Assembly (NCBI RefSeq): GCF_900185015.1
Contig: NZ_FXYD01000005.1
Coordinates: 124,001-188,000, forward strand
DNA: 64,000 nucleotides
Direction: 5' to 3'
DNA from: Octadecabacter ascidiaceicola
GTDB taxonomy: Bacteria > Pseudomonadota > Alphaproteobacteria > Rhodobacterales > Rhodobacteraceae
The notes beneath the pieces were generated by a model that saw nothing but the letters and a program-made list of their open reading frames with translations, did not search any database and was not told where the DNA came from. How positions within the stretch are numbered: the first letter of the stretch is position 1; each line of letters starts with the position of its first letter. The position numbers were made by a program, and so were the translations under genes. Positions 34,995 to 44,079 of the stretch are shown here, one piece after another.

Positions 34995-35366
34995 ATGACT
35001 GAACAACCAATGATCGCATGGATCGAAATTCCGGTGACTGACCTCGACGCATCGCATAAATTTTATGACACAGCCTTCGGCTGGTCATCGCAGCTGGTGA
35101 CTGACATGGGACCGAACCCGATTGTAATTTTGAACGGCGCAGACAACGGCGGCGGTGGCCATTTGTACCCGGGCAAGCCTGCCAAAGAGTCTGGTACAAC
35201 CGTTCATTTGACCGTGACTGATACGCTCGAAGCGACGGCAGAGCGCGTGAGCAAAGCTGGCGGTCAGGTGCTTGGGCCGGTCGTGGATATTCCATCAGGT
35301 CGTTTTCAGTACATGACGGATTTGGATGGTAATTCTGTCGGCATGTTCGAACTTAAAGCCGCTTAA
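34995..35366 (+). CDS. VOC family (glyoxalase-fold) protein
   Basis: 123 residues with two beta-alpha-beta-beta-beta modules: IAWIEIPVTDLDASHKFYDT in the first and TVHLTVTDTLEATAERV with DLDGNSVGMFEL at the end. Possible metal ligands are present but the substrate is unknown. GGAGATGAG precedes the start at 34995. The stop TAATG overlaps the regulator gene. Confidence 0.88.
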   Translation: MTEQPMIAWIEIPVTDLDASHKFYDTAFGWSSQLVTDMGPNPIVILNGADNGGGGHLYPGKPAKESGTTVHLTVTDTLEATAERVSKAGGQVLGPVVDIPSGRFQYMTDLDGNSVGMFELKAA

Positions 35367-36055
35367 TGAGACGCGCCGACCGCCTTTTCCAGATTGTGCA
35401 ATATCTGCGAGGCGGTCGGCTGCTTACGGCCCAAATGCTGGCTGAACGTCTCGAGGTCACGAAGCGGACCGTGTACCGTGATGTGGCGGACCTAATTGGC
35501 TCTGGCGTTCCAATCGAAGGTGAGGCCGGCGTCGGATATGTGATGAGGGCGGGGTATGACCTGCCACCGCTTATGTTCAATTCAGAAGAAATCGTCGCTC
35601 TTGTTGCCGGCGCGCGGATGATCCGCGCATGGGGTGGCGCGTCTATGGCGGCGGCTGCTGAAGAAGCGCTGGTAAAAATCGAAGCCGTACTGCCCGATGA
35701 GGCCCGCGCGAAGGCTGCGGCGGTTCCGGTGCATGCGTTCACGATGCACAACATGACGGATGAAATTCGCGCACGGATTGACCGGATTGAAACAGCCGCT
35801 GACGGGCGTATCCGGTTGGAGCTGGACTATGCGGACCAGTTCGGCGTGACCTCGCTGCGCATTATTCGTCCGCTGGGGCTGTGGTTCTGGGGAAAGGTCT
35901 GGACCGTCGTAGGCTGGTGCGAGTTGCGCGACGATTTCAGGATGTTCCGGTTGGATCGCATCAACGGCATGCAGGAGATCGGACCGTTTAAGGTTGAAAA
36001 AGGCCAATCTCTGTTAGATTTTTATGCGTCACAGGACCGCGGAATGCCGCGTTAG
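35366..36055 (+). CDS. YafY/DeoR-type HTH regulator with WYL domain
   Basis: 229 residues. The N-terminal winged helix (about 1-55) contains LTAQMLAERLEVTKRTVYRDV; the WYL ligand-binding domain spans about 130-205 with LRIIRPLGLWFWGKVWTVVGWCELR. Translationally coupled to the VOC gene, so it probably controls that gene and itself through the inverted repeat at 34928. Confidence 0.9.
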   Translation: MRRADRLFQIVQYLRGGRLLTAQMLAERLEVTKRTVYRDVADLIGSGVPIEGEAGVGYVMRAGYDLPPLMFNSEEIVALVAGARMIRAWGGASMAAAAEEALVKIEAVLPDEARAKAAAVPVHAFTMHNMTDEIRARIDRIETAADGRIRLELDYADQFGVTSLRIIRPLGLWFWGKVWTVVGWCELRDDFRMFRLDRINGMQEIGPFKVEKGQSLLDFYASQDRGMPR

Positions 36056-36078
36056 GTGTGGTCGCCGAAGGCAAGCGT

Positions 36079-36117
36079 TGGATGCCTCCGGCGGGGATAT
36101 TTGTGAAACAAAAGCAA
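36079..36117. repeat. Dispersed intergenic repeat, copy 3
   Basis: GATGCCTCCGGCGGG followed by GATATTTGTGAAACAAAAG (36096-36114). It lies between the converging WYL regulator and vWA genes and ends three bases before the stop of the latter. Confidence 0.75.
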
Positions 36118-36119
36118 GG

Positions 36120-38228
36120 TTAGTTGCTTAGAGATTGCGCGAGCCGCATGAGTTGGACGGCTTCGGTGCGGTAGCCGAACTGGTCGTCGCCACGGTTGGC
36201 ATTTGCCAACGCGATGGCGTCGTCCCATCCCCAATCGTTGAGGTAGGTGTCATCTCGCATCAGTTGCCCAAAGCCCGCGATAGAGGCCGCGAAGAGGGCT
36301 TCCGTGCCAGGTGTGCCGGTGCTGGAGAACGGGGTTTCAATCAGCTGGCTGGTGTCTTCGCCGGGGGCTTTGTAGCGCAGGCGTAGGAAGCCGAGTTCGT
36401 CGGATGTACTGGTGGTTTCAGCCGCTTGGTAGCGTAGCGGATCAGACAGTTGTGCGGGGCTGCCTACCGGGGTGATTTCATAGATCGCGGTGACCGTGTG
36501 ACCCGCACCGAGTTCGCCTGCATCAACAGCGTCATTGTTGAAATCTTCGCGATTTAGCGCGCGGGTTTCATAACCGATGAGACGGTATTCAGCGACAGTG
36601 GCGGGGTTGAACTCGACTTGGATTTTCACGTCATTTGCAATGGGGAAGAGCGCGCCGGTGAGGTTATCTACGAGGACTTTCTGCGCCTCAGACAGGGTGT
36701 CGATGTAGGCTGCGGTTCCGTTGCCGTTTTGCGCAAGCGATTGCATCGTGGCGTCTTGCAGATTGCCACGCCCGAAGCCGAGGACGGACAGGTAGGTGCC
36801 GCTGTCGCGCTTGTCCTCGATATAGGTTTCCAGACCGCGTGGGTCAGAAAGGCCGACGTTGAAATCGCCATCCGTGGCAAGGATCACGCGGGACACGTCA
36901 CCATCATCCGTCATCGTTTCCGCCATTGTATAGGCCGCTTCAATCCCGCCTTGGCCGTTGGTGGACCCACCTGCACGCAGGTCGTTTAAGGCCTTGAGGA
37001 TCGCGGTGCGATCAGAGGCTTGTGTCGGTTCCAGCGCGATGGAGGTTGAGCCCGCATAGGTGACTATCGCGACTTCATCTTCGGGGCGCAAATTATCCAG
37101 CATTAGGCGGAAGGACTGACGCAGAAGGGGCAGTTTATCCGCACTATCCATACTGCCCGATGTGTCGATCAGGAACACGAGGTTCAGCGGCGGGCGGTCC
37201 TCGACGGCAGGCATTTCGCCTTGGATGCCGATGTGAACGAGCTGCGTGTTTGCGTTCCATGGGGTTTCGAACACGTTGACGGTTGGTTGGAAGGGCGCAT
37301 CGCCTTCGGGTGCGGCGTAGGCGTAGGGGAAGTAGTTGATCAGCTCTTCGATGCGCACGGCATCGGGCGACGGGAGTTGCCCGCGTGTGAGCGAGGAGCG
37401 CACGAGGGAATAGGCGGCGGTGTCTACGTCGATGGAGAAGGTCGAAACCGGTTCTTCGGTGGTGATTTTCAGCGGGTTTGGGGCTTCGTTGGCGAAGGTT
37501 TCGGTGTTGGGTGTGGAGGGTTGCATCCACACCTCATCAGCAGCCATGTCAGTACTCCCAAAAAACAAACCACCTACAGGAGTTTGCTCAAGTGAGCGAA
37601 GGGGTGCAGATGAAGATTCGGGTGCCACCATTTGCGGTGCAGCTTGCTGAACTGCACCTCGAACTACACTTTCCTGTGCAATGCTTTCTTCCTGCACGCG
37701 TACGGCAAGTCCTTCTGTCCGCGGTTCAGGGCGTGTTTGGGCGACGACAGGAGCATCCTCGTCAACCGTGGAGAATGTCGAGCTAGCTTCTAGTGCCATG
37801 TCTGCAGTGGGCTCGATGCGGTCAAGGAGGTCTACCACAAGCTCGGCTTCCTCAGCTTGGGCAGGCTCGATAGAGACAGATCCGATTTCTGCGTCATCGA
37901 CGGGCAGTGTTTCAGGTGCAGCCACCTTCGCGGTTGTCGAGATGTTCAAAATATCGCGCCCTTGCGGGGTGCCGATCATGAAGCCGCAGGCGACGATGGC
38001 GGTGGTGACGGTCAAACCGCCACGGGATGTCAGTTTGCTCAGCATGTCTTTTACTCCAGTCCATTTTGTTGGTCTGGGAGTGAGACGGGCGGGGTCACGT
38101 GATCCTTGGAGATCGGCGAAGTTTTTCTGTGCGAGGGCGATATTTTCCGCGCGGCGCTGGGCATTTGGTGCGGGCGTTGCGTCGTCCATTGCGGACTTGA
38201 GGTCGTCTAGGTTGAATTCATCACTCAT
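36120..38228 (-). CDS. Membrane-anchored von Willebrand factor A protein, possible anti-sigma factor
   Basis: 702 residues. A hydrophilic N-terminal region of ~70 residues is followed by one transmembrane segment (about 71-90), a long low-complexity linker (about 90-230), a YfbK-type N-terminal domain (SIDVDTAAYSLVRSSL), a vWA domain with an intact MIDAS motif (LVFLIDTSGSMDSADKL, around 345), and a DUF3520-type C-terminus. The topology puts the N-terminus in the cytoplasm and the vWA part in the periplasm. Its start overlaps the stop of the ECF sigma gene (ATGA). That context, with the cytoplasmic head, suggests an anti-sigma role; this is inference. Confidence 0.82.
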   Translation of the reverse strand: MSDEFNLDDLKSAMDDATPAPNAQRRAENIALAQKNFADLQGSRDPARLTPRPTKWTGVKDMLSKLTSRGGLTVTTAIVACGFMIGTPQGRDILNISTTAKVAAPETLPVDDAEIGSVSIEPAQAEEAELVVDLLDRIEPTADMALEASSTFSTVDEDAPVVAQTRPEPRTEGLAVRVQEESIAQESVVRGAVQQAAPQMVAPESSSAPLRSLEQTPVGGLFFGSTDMAADEVWMQPSTPNTETFANEAPNPLKITTEEPVSTFSIDVDTAAYSLVRSSLTRGQLPSPDAVRIEELINYFPYAYAAPEGDAPFQPTVNVFETPWNANTQLVHIGIQGEMPAVEDRPPLNLVFLIDTSGSMDSADKLPLLRQSFRLMLDNLRPEDEVAIVTYAGSTSIALEPTQASDRTAILKALNDLRAGGSTNGQGGIEAAYTMAETMTDDGDVSRVILATDGDFNVGLSDPRGLETYIEDKRDSGTYLSVLGFGRGNLQDATMQSLAQNGNGTAAYIDTLSEAQKVLVDNLTGALFPIANDVKIQVEFNPATVAEYRLIGYETRALNREDFNNDAVDAGELGAGHTVTAIYEITPVGSPAQLSDPLRYQAAETTSTSDELGFLRLRYKAPGEDTSQLIETPFSSTGTPGTEALFAASIAGFGQLMRDDTYLNDWGWDDAIALANANRGDDQFGYRTEAVQLMRLAQSLSN

Positions 38229-38767
38229 GCTACGCCCTCCTTTTCCTTAAGGGATTTCAGGTGTTTGCGGGCCTCAGAGAGGCGCCAGCTAATGGTGCCT
38301 TCCGAAACTCCAAGGATTTCGCCTGCCTCGGCGTGGGTCATATCATCTAGCACGAGGGCCAGTGTGTCGCGCAGATCAGGGGCGAGTTGGCCCATAGCGT
38401 GTGCCAGCCAATCAGCGCGTTCGGCGTTTTCGCTTATCACGGCTTGGCGGTTCAATTCCCAATCGCCCCAACCATCGGCGGCCTTGCCATGGGTGGCCTG
38501 TTTGCGGCGACGGTCATGGGAGGCGTTCACGGCGACACGGTACAGCCATGTGGTGACTTTTGATTGGCGTTTGTAGCTGGCGAGTTTTGCGGGCAGGGCG
38601 GCGCAGATGTCTTGGGTCAGATCCTCGGCTTCGTGCTGTGATCCGGTGAGGCGAAAACACAGGCGATATAAGCGGTCGTACTGACGGTTGATCAGGCTTG
38701 CAAAAGCCTGTCCATCACCATTTGCCGCCGCTTGGGCCAAGTCTTCGTCGCTCACTGTCATACGCAT
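38225..38767 (-). CDS. ECF-type RNA polymerase sigma factor
   Basis: 180 residues. Region 2 has FASLINRQYDRLYRLCFRLTG and EAEDLTQDICAALPAKL; region 4 has LALVLDDMTHAEAGEILGVS with a helix-turn-helix. No membrane or additional domain. The start is uncertain: ATG codons occur at 38767 and 38761 and a TTG at 38797, none with a clear ribosome site. Forms an operon with the vWA protein. Confidence 0.9.
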   Translation of the reverse strand: MRMTVSDEDLAQAAANGDGQAFASLINRQYDRLYRLCFRLTGSQHEAEDLTQDICAALPAKLASYKRQSKVTTWLYRVAVNASHDRRRKQATHGKAADGWGDWELNRQAVISENAERADWLAHAMGQLAPDLRDTLALVLDDMTHAEAGEILGVSEGTISWRLSEARKHLKSLKEKEGVA

Positions 38768-38812
38768 CACTAGGGTATGACGGGGTGCGGAGGTCAATCC
38801 TTGGAATAAATT

Positions 38813-39226
38813 TTAAAAAGGTTTTGTGACGACGACCCAGAGGATGGCAATAACGCCTAATACGCTGATTTCGTTGAAAACGCGCAGGTACATGTCGCTT
38901 TCGCGAAATTCGCCGCGTTTGGCACGCATCACCATGCCGCCGGTCATCATGTAGTGAACACACAACAACGCCACGAGGCCGAATTTCACGATCACCCAAG
39001 TGTCGAACTGGAAAACGGCGGCGCCAAGATAGATGCCAGTGAGCAGAGCGAGCACCATAAGGCCGGCGGAAAAGCGATAGAGACGGTAAGTGAGGTCTCC
39101 AAGCGGGCCGAACTCGCCCGTTTTGTCGTGGTCGCGTTTCCAATAAATCAGCGCGCGGGGGACGGCGAAGATGGATGTCATCCACCCCATCACGCTTAGG
39201 ATATGTATGATTTTGATCCAGTCCAT
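38813..39226 (-). CDS. CopD/HemJ-like four-helix membrane protein
   Basis: 137 residues with four transmembrane helices. The first helix has a histidine and the PR pair (IKIIHILSVMGWMTSIFAVPRALIY), and helix three starts TWVIVKFGLVALLCVHYMMTG. The pattern of H, R and K resembles HemJ (protoporphyrinogen oxidase) and CopD-family proteins. Which of the two it is cannot be decided here. Confidence 0.72.
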   Translation of the reverse strand: MDWIKIIHILSVMGWMTSIFAVPRALIYWKRDHDKTGEFGPLGDLTYRLYRFSAGLMVLALLTGIYLGAAVFQFDTWVIVKFGLVALLCVHYMMTGGMVMRAKRGEFRESDMYLRVFNEISVLGVIAILWVVVTKPF

Positions 39227-39312
39227 GACGCGTTAATGGCGCAAGCAATGGGCGCGTGCAAGCGGCCCGAGGCAGCGATGGGCTGTCAGGCGACGGGTGT
39301 GCAGGGTTTGTG

Positions 39313-39573
39313 ATGTGTTCCACCAAAAAGGCGGGGCCGTGGGGGTGTTTTATGCCCCCGAGGTCTATTGCGCTGCGACCTGTCTCTGCACCCGATTTGC
39401 GTGTTTGCGCATGGGTGGTCCATGAGACCGGCTGCCGTTTTGAAATCCTAGGCGTGTGCAGTGTGGTGGCCGAACACGGGTTAACCAAGGATGAAGATAC
39501 GTTGGTCAGGTTAGCGAAGTATGACGCGAGCGTTCGGTGGCTGTTGCGCCCACACTCTAAAGCTACGCCGTGA
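39313..39573 (+). CDS. Small cysteine-rich hypothetical protein (doubtful)
   Basis: An 86-codon ORF filling most of the 376-base gap between the HemJ-like and GabD-type genes. AGGG lies 6 bases before the ATG. It has five cysteines and segments such as PDLRVCAWVVHETGCRFEIL. Codon choice looks like the neighbours. No domain recognised; it could also be a chance ORF. Confidence 0.35.
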   Translation: MCSTKKAGPWGCFMPPRSIALRPVSAPDLRVCAWVVHETGCRFEILGVCSVVAEHGLTKDEDTLVRLAKYDASVRWLLRPHSKATP

Positions 39574-39602
39574 CCCGAGGCCCGAAAGCCCCGGATTTGA
39601 TT

Positions 39603-41081
39603 TTAAACGGACATGCAGATGTATTTCATTTCCATGTAGTCATCCATGCCGTGGTGGCTGCCTTCGCGGCCCAAGCCGGATTGTTTGACGCCGCCAAACG
39701 GGGCGACTTCCGTAGAAATGATGCCTGTGTTTACGCCGACGATGCCGTATTCCAGCGCTTCGGCCACTTTATAAACGCGGCTGAGGTCTTTGGCGTAGAA
39801 GTAGGACGCGAGGCCAAAGATTGTGTCATTGGCCAGTGCGATCACGTCGTCTTCATCTTCAAATTTGAACAGCGGTGCGAAGGGGCCGAACGTTTCATCT
39901 GTGCTGACGAGCATGTCTTTCGTGGCGCCTGTAACAATCGTTGGTTCAAAGAAAAGCGCGCCGAGGTTGGAAGGGTTGCCACCCGTGAGGATGTCACCAC
40001 CCTTTGATACTGCGTCGGCGAGGTGTTCTTTGACTTTTTCAACGGCCGAGGGTTCGATCAGCGGGCCGAGGGTTGTGCCATCTACGAGGCCATCACCCAT
40101 GTTCAGTGCCTCAACCGCGACCTTCAATTTCGCGGCGAACTCATCATAGACGCCCGCTTGGACATAGATGCGGTTCGCGCAAACACAGGTCTGGCCGTTG
40201 TTGCGGAATTTACAGGCGATGGCTCCGATGACGGCCTCATCGAGATCCGCGTCGTCAAATACGATGAACGGTGCGTTGCCACCCAGTTCCATAGAGCATT
40301 TCATGACCTGATCGGCGGCCTGTTTCAGCAGGATGCGACCGACTTCGGTTGAGCCAGTGAAGGTCAGTTTCTTCACATGTGGGTTTTCGCAGAATTCCTT
40401 GCCCACGGCAGACGAGGACGTCGATGTAACAACGCTGAACAGGCCAGCGGGTATGCCAGCTTCTTCGGCGAGCTTTCCCATCGCGAGGGCTGACAGAGGC
40501 GTAAGTGATGCAGGGCGGATCACGAAAGAACAGCCAGCGGCCAGTGCAGGTGCAACTTTGCGTGCGATCATGGCGTTGGGGAAATTCCACGGCGTAATGC
40601 CAGCGGCGACGCCGATGGGTTGTTTGATCACAGTGATGCGTTTGTCGGGCATGTGGCCGGGAATGGTTTCACCGTACGAACGCTTGGCTTCTTCGGCGAA
40701 CCATTCAACGAAGGACGCACCGTAAGCGATTTCGCCGCGTGACTCTACCATTGGCTTGCCCTGTTCGGCGGTCATGATGATCGCGAGATCTTCTTGGTTG
40801 GCCATCATCAGGTCATACCATTTGCGTAAAACGTTGGCGCGGTCCTTGCCGGTGCGGGCAGCCCATGCGTGGCGCACCTGTTCGGCGACCTCGATCGCGT
40901 CCGCAATTTCCTCGCGGCTCAGATCGGCGACCTGTGCGATAACGTCGCCACGTGCAGGGTTGGTTACGTCAAATGTTTTACCTGACTTGGCTTGCACCCA
41001 TTTGCCGCCAACAAAGGCGTCGGTGCAGACGAGTTCAGGGCGGCTTAGCATCGATTTGAGGTCTGTTTTGGAATCAAGCAT
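39603..41081 (-). CDS. gabD: NAD(P)-dependent succinate-semialdehyde dehydrogenase
   Basis: 492 residues of the aldehyde dehydrogenase family, closest to GabD. Present are GVAAGITPWNFPNAMIARK, the catalytic glutamate in MELGGNAPF, the nucleophile in NGQTCVCANR (about 298), and EVAPFGGVKQSGLGREGS. It oxidises succinate semialdehyde to succinate in 4-aminobutyrate breakdown. The start at 41081 has GGAGAA; the ATG at 41111 is less likely. No transaminase is nearby. Confidence 0.88.
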   Translation of the reverse strand: MLDSKTDLKSMLSRPELVCTDAFVGGKWVQAKSGKTFDVTNPARGDVIAQVADLSREEIADAIEVAEQVRHAWAARTGKDRANVLRKWYDLMMANQEDLAIIMTAEQGKPMVESRGEIAYGASFVEWFAEEAKRSYGETIPGHMPDKRITVIKQPIGVAAGITPWNFPNAMIARKVAPALAAGCSFVIRPASLTPLSALAMGKLAEEAGIPAGLFSVVTSTSSSAVGKEFCENPHVKKLTFTGSTEVGRILLKQAADQVMKCSMELGGNAPFIVFDDADLDEAVIGAIACKFRNNGQTCVCANRIYVQAGVYDEFAAKLKVAVEALNMGDGLVDGTTLGPLIEPSAVEKVKEHLADAVSKGGDILTGGNPSNLGALFFEPTIVTGATKDMLVSTDETFGPFAPLFKFEDEDDVIALANDTIFGLASYFYAKDLSRVYKVAEALEYGIVGVNTGIISTEVAPFGGVKQSGLGREGSHHGMDDYMEMKYICMSV

Positions 41082-41148
41082 GGTTTTCTCCGGCATGGGT
41101 TCGGCGTACATTTACGCCAGACTGACGCATTGTCCATAATGAGGTTTC

Positions 41149-41901
41149 ATGACACCTGACCAAGCCTATGCAAATTCGGCCTACATTCCGAATGGTGAGA
41201 GCTATTACGGAATGTGGGAGGCAAAGGCTGCAGCGTTTCGCAAGGACCAAGGCGCGGCGCGGATTAGTGAGCAGGGTGAGATTTATGCACCCAAAACGGC
41301 GATCCGCGGCACGGTCGTGTTTGTGCATGGCGGCTACTGGCTGGCTGGCTCGCCTTCAATGTTCTCACATTTGGCGGCAGGGGCTTTGGCCGCGGGGTTT
41401 GTCTGCGCGTTGCCGTCTTATACCTTGGCGCCGGACGCGCGGATTAGCGATATGACGCGACAGATTGCAGACAGGGTTAGTGAAATTTCCCAAGTGATGG
41501 ATGGGCCGTTGTATCTGGTTGGACATTCGGCAGGTGGTCATTTGGTGGCACGGATGGCTTGCGCTGACATGGCGGCAGGTTGGTCGTCTCGCGTGCATCG
41601 GATCATGGCGATTTCGCCCTTAAGCGATCTGGCACCGTTGATGGACACATCAATGAATGCGACGTTGCGGATCGATGCGGCCGAAGCAAAACGTGAAAGC
41701 CCGACCCACCACAAGCCGCAAGATATCCCCGTGACAGCTTGGGTTGGCGGTGGTGAGCGGCCCGCGTTTCTGGATCAAGCGAAGTGGCTGCACGACGCAT
41801 GGGACTGTGATTTAACGGTTGAGGGCGAAAAGCACCATTTCGATGTGATAGAAGGTCTAGAAGACCCGACCAGCGCGATGATGCGCGCGCTTTTTAGGTA
41901 A
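41149..41901 (+). CDS. Alpha/beta hydrolase, kynurenine-formamidase-like
   Basis: 250 residues. The oxyanion-hole motif VFVHGGYWLAGS (about 57-68) is the HGGYW found in arylformamidases; the nucleophile is in LVGHSAGGHL (about 124-133); a C-terminal histidine in HHFDV completes the triad. The substrate is not defined; no tryptophan-catabolic genes are nearby. The 3' end overlaps the following minus-strand gene by eight bases. Confidence 0.82.
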   Translation: MTPDQAYANSAYIPNGESYYGMWEAKAAAFRKDQGAARISEQGEIYAPKTAIRGTVVFVHGGYWLAGSPSMFSHLAAGALAAGFVCALPSYTLAPDARISDMTRQIADRVSEISQVMDGPLYLVGHSAGGHLVARMACADMAAGWSSRVHRIMAISPLSDLAPLMDTSMNATLRIDAAEAKRESPTHHKPQDIPVTAWVGGGERPAFLDQAKWLHDAWDCDLTVEGEKHHFDVIEGLEDPTSAMMRALFR

Positions 41902-42367
41902 CCTCAAACGCGCCAGCATACCGTAGAACTGGTGTATCATTGAGGGTGTAGTGCAACCCGTAAAAAGCCGCCTCTGAGATAAGGACTAGAGTATTGCTCG
42001 TCCCGACTTGGTGAAACAGTCCGTCAGGATGTTGCGTGAGCATCGGGATCGCAACGCCGATCCGTTTCGGCCCGAATACGATTTCGATTTCATTTGTGTC
42101 GATTGTTGCATCGGGCAAATCACGGGTTAGCGGTTCAGGTTTGTTGCGCCCCATTGGTTTTAGGCAATAGTCGGTCGCTTCAAGCTCTGACGCGAAAGAA
42201 CCGTGAAAAACATGGAGGCGATTGGCGTTGGCAGGGTTCGCAACTTGGGTATTCTCCATTGCGCGGGTGTCACGGCGCGGATTAACAACGGTCGTGTATG
42301 GCAGGACCCTGCGCCACGGGATGAGGCTCGTGAATGGAAAGAACAAGATCTTAAAGAGTTCGCGCAC
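41894..42367 (-). CDS. Hypothetical protein
   Basis: 157 residues from a GTG at 42367, or 121 from the ATG at 42259. The core includes RLHVFHGSFASELEATDYC and TDTNEIEIVFGP-like segments (TIDTNEIEIVFGPKRIGVA), with no recognised domain. The extra N-terminal ~36 residues look coding but are more hydrophobic. AGGAG lies 15 bases before the GTG. Function unknown. Confidence 0.6.
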   Translation of the reverse strand: MRELFKILFFPFTSLIPWRRVLPYTTVVNPRRDTRAMENTQVANPANANRLHVFHGSFASELEATDYCLKPMGRNKPEPLTRDLPDATIDTNEIEIVFGPKRIGVAIPMLTQHPDGLFHQVGTSNTLVLISEAAFYGLHYTLNDTPVLRYAGAFEVT

Positions 42368-42544
42368 TAGATTTTCGAGTTAGCTCCTGACGTGCGGTAT
42401 GCGTTTAACATGCGTGCAAGGACGGCAGATTTCCATAATTTAGTTCACGTTGACAAAAACTGACACCGCCAGCGCAGATAAAGGTGGTTTTGCGCGCAAT
42501 GTGACTGTTAGTGTTCACGAAAGAAATCTTCACTGAGGACCGAA

Positions 42545-43384
42545 ATGCAGTTTGCCCCCCGTTATATTCGTAATGCGTTAGGTGTTTTGTGGGTCTCCCT
42601 ACTTGCAGCATGTTCTTCCGAGGTTGAAGTCGAAGTCATTGGTGGCGTGCCGGCGACTGAAATCGTCGAAGGTTACGGGGTGCTCGAAGATGGTGATTAC
42701 ACGTTGCCACCGATCCCGCCGGAGTATCTGCAAGGCGTAAACCAACGTGCAATCGTCGAATATAACGGGCCGGAACGCGCTGGCACGATCGTTATCGATC
42801 CACACGCAAAGCTTTTGTATCTTGTTGAAGATGACGGCATGGCGCGTCGCTATCCGATTGCCGTTGGCCGGCAAGGCGCGCGAATGAGCCGCCCGTCAAC
42901 GATCCAGTTAAAGCGTGAATGGCCGGGTTGGACACCGACTGCGAATATGTTGCGCAGGCAGCCGGAAGTTTATGGCCCGTTTGCGCAGGGTGTAGAGGGT
43001 GGATTGGCAAGCCCGCTCGGTGCGCGTGCGTTGTATTTGTTCCAAAACGGCCGCGACACGCATTTCCGCATTCATGGGACCAACGATCTGCCGTCTATTG
43101 GGAACTCTGGTTCTGCTGGCTGCATCCGCATGTTCAACCACGACATCATTGATCTGTACCCACGTGTGCCAAATGGCACGCGCGTTGTTGTTCGTTCAAT
43201 GGCCCAATCGATTGAGTTGGAGGGCGAGGAGCTTGCCAATCGCGGTGTAATCCTTGCGCCGAACATCGTTGATCCGGACTTGATTTATGGCACCGGTGAT
43301 GCGGTCGATGATGCGGTTGAAGATAACGGCGATGATGTTGCGGCGGGCGGTCCTTTGGATTCGGGCACTATTTCTGGCGGTTAA
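42545..43384 (+). CDS. L,D-transpeptidase lipoprotein
   Basis: 279 residues. A lipoprotein signal ends with LAAC (about residue 23). The YkuD catalytic domain spans about 78-215, with FRIHGTNDLPSIG and the nucleophile in SAGCIRMFNHDI. The C-terminal ~60 residues are acidic and disordered. It cross-links peptidoglycan, or attaches it to outer-membrane protein, in the periplasm. The product is comparable to the ErfK/YbiS group. Its stop overlaps that of the convergent membrane protein. Confidence 0.92.
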   Translation: MQFAPRYIRNALGVLWVSLLAACSSEVEVEVIGGVPATEIVEGYGVLEDGDYTLPPIPPEYLQGVNQRAIVEYNGPERAGTIVIDPHAKLLYLVEDDGMARRYPIAVGRQGARMSRPSTIQLKREWPGWTPTANMLRRQPEVYGPFAQGVEGGLASPLGARALYLFQNGRDTHFRIHGTNDLPSIGNSGSAGCIRMFNHDIIDLYPRVPNGTRVVVRSMAQSIELEGEELANRGVILAPNIVDPDLIYGTGDAVDDAVEDNGDDVAAGGPLDSGTISGG

Positions 43385-43926
43385 TAAACAATACGCAGTA
43401 CCGCGATGCCGGACCACAACAAATGGCCCGCATAGAACGACCAGAAACACAGGCAAAACAATCCGAACCGTAGCAAGTGTTGGTCATAGGTGTGGCGTAC
43501 GATCATGGCGGAGAGGGGGTAGGCGACAAGGGTGCCTACCAGCAGCATTCCGATCCCAGAAAAAGAGTCCCATGTGCCTTGAAAAATGACCATGACGGCG
43601 AGAACGCCGGGAAGCCAAGGAAGCCAAGAAACCACAACCAATGGGGCAACAAACGCCAGACAGAACGCGCCGATGACGCGGCCTCGGGTTGGGTGGAAGG
43701 TTTCCCAGATTTGGCCCTTGGTTGATCGGATTAACCACCATAGCGACGCTAGCCCGTAACCCAAAATTAGCGCGAATCCTATTGTAAAGAGCAATGGAAC
43801 GGGGGGATTGAACGGCGAAGCATCCATCAACGCGGGCCGTCGCCCTAAATGGTAGCCTACGAAAATGATCCCACCCAAACACAGGGCAAGAAGGCGTGGT
43901 GGGGAATATACCTGAACGGCGTTCAT
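43381..43926 (-). CDS. Multi-pass membrane protein
   Basis: 181 residues with six predicted hydrophobic segments. Distinct segments include LALCLGGIIFVGYHLGRRP and YDQHLLRFGLFCLCFWSFYAGHLLW. No domain recognised. The start could also be 43968. Function unknown; its 3' end overlaps the L,D-transpeptidase gene by four bases. Confidence 0.7.
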   Translation of the reverse strand: MNAVQVYSPPRLLALCLGGIIFVGYHLGRRPALMDASPFNPPVPLLFTIGFALILGYGLASLWWLIRSTKGQIWETFHPTRGRVIGAFCLAFVAPLVVVSWLPWLPGVLAVMVIFQGTWDSFSGIGMLLVGTLVAYPLSAMIVRHTYDQHLLRFGLFCLCFWSFYAGHLLWSGIAVLRIVY

Positions 43927-44079
43927 AACGCTCTTATACGGACGCCACTCAGAAAATGCAAAGGTCATTAAAACCTGACCGGCTGGCGCAAATTTTCCGT
44001 TTTCTTCCTACTCGCGCCATGAAATTGTCGTTAACAATACCTACATAACCCACAACAGTTTATTGCAGTGAGGAAAACG

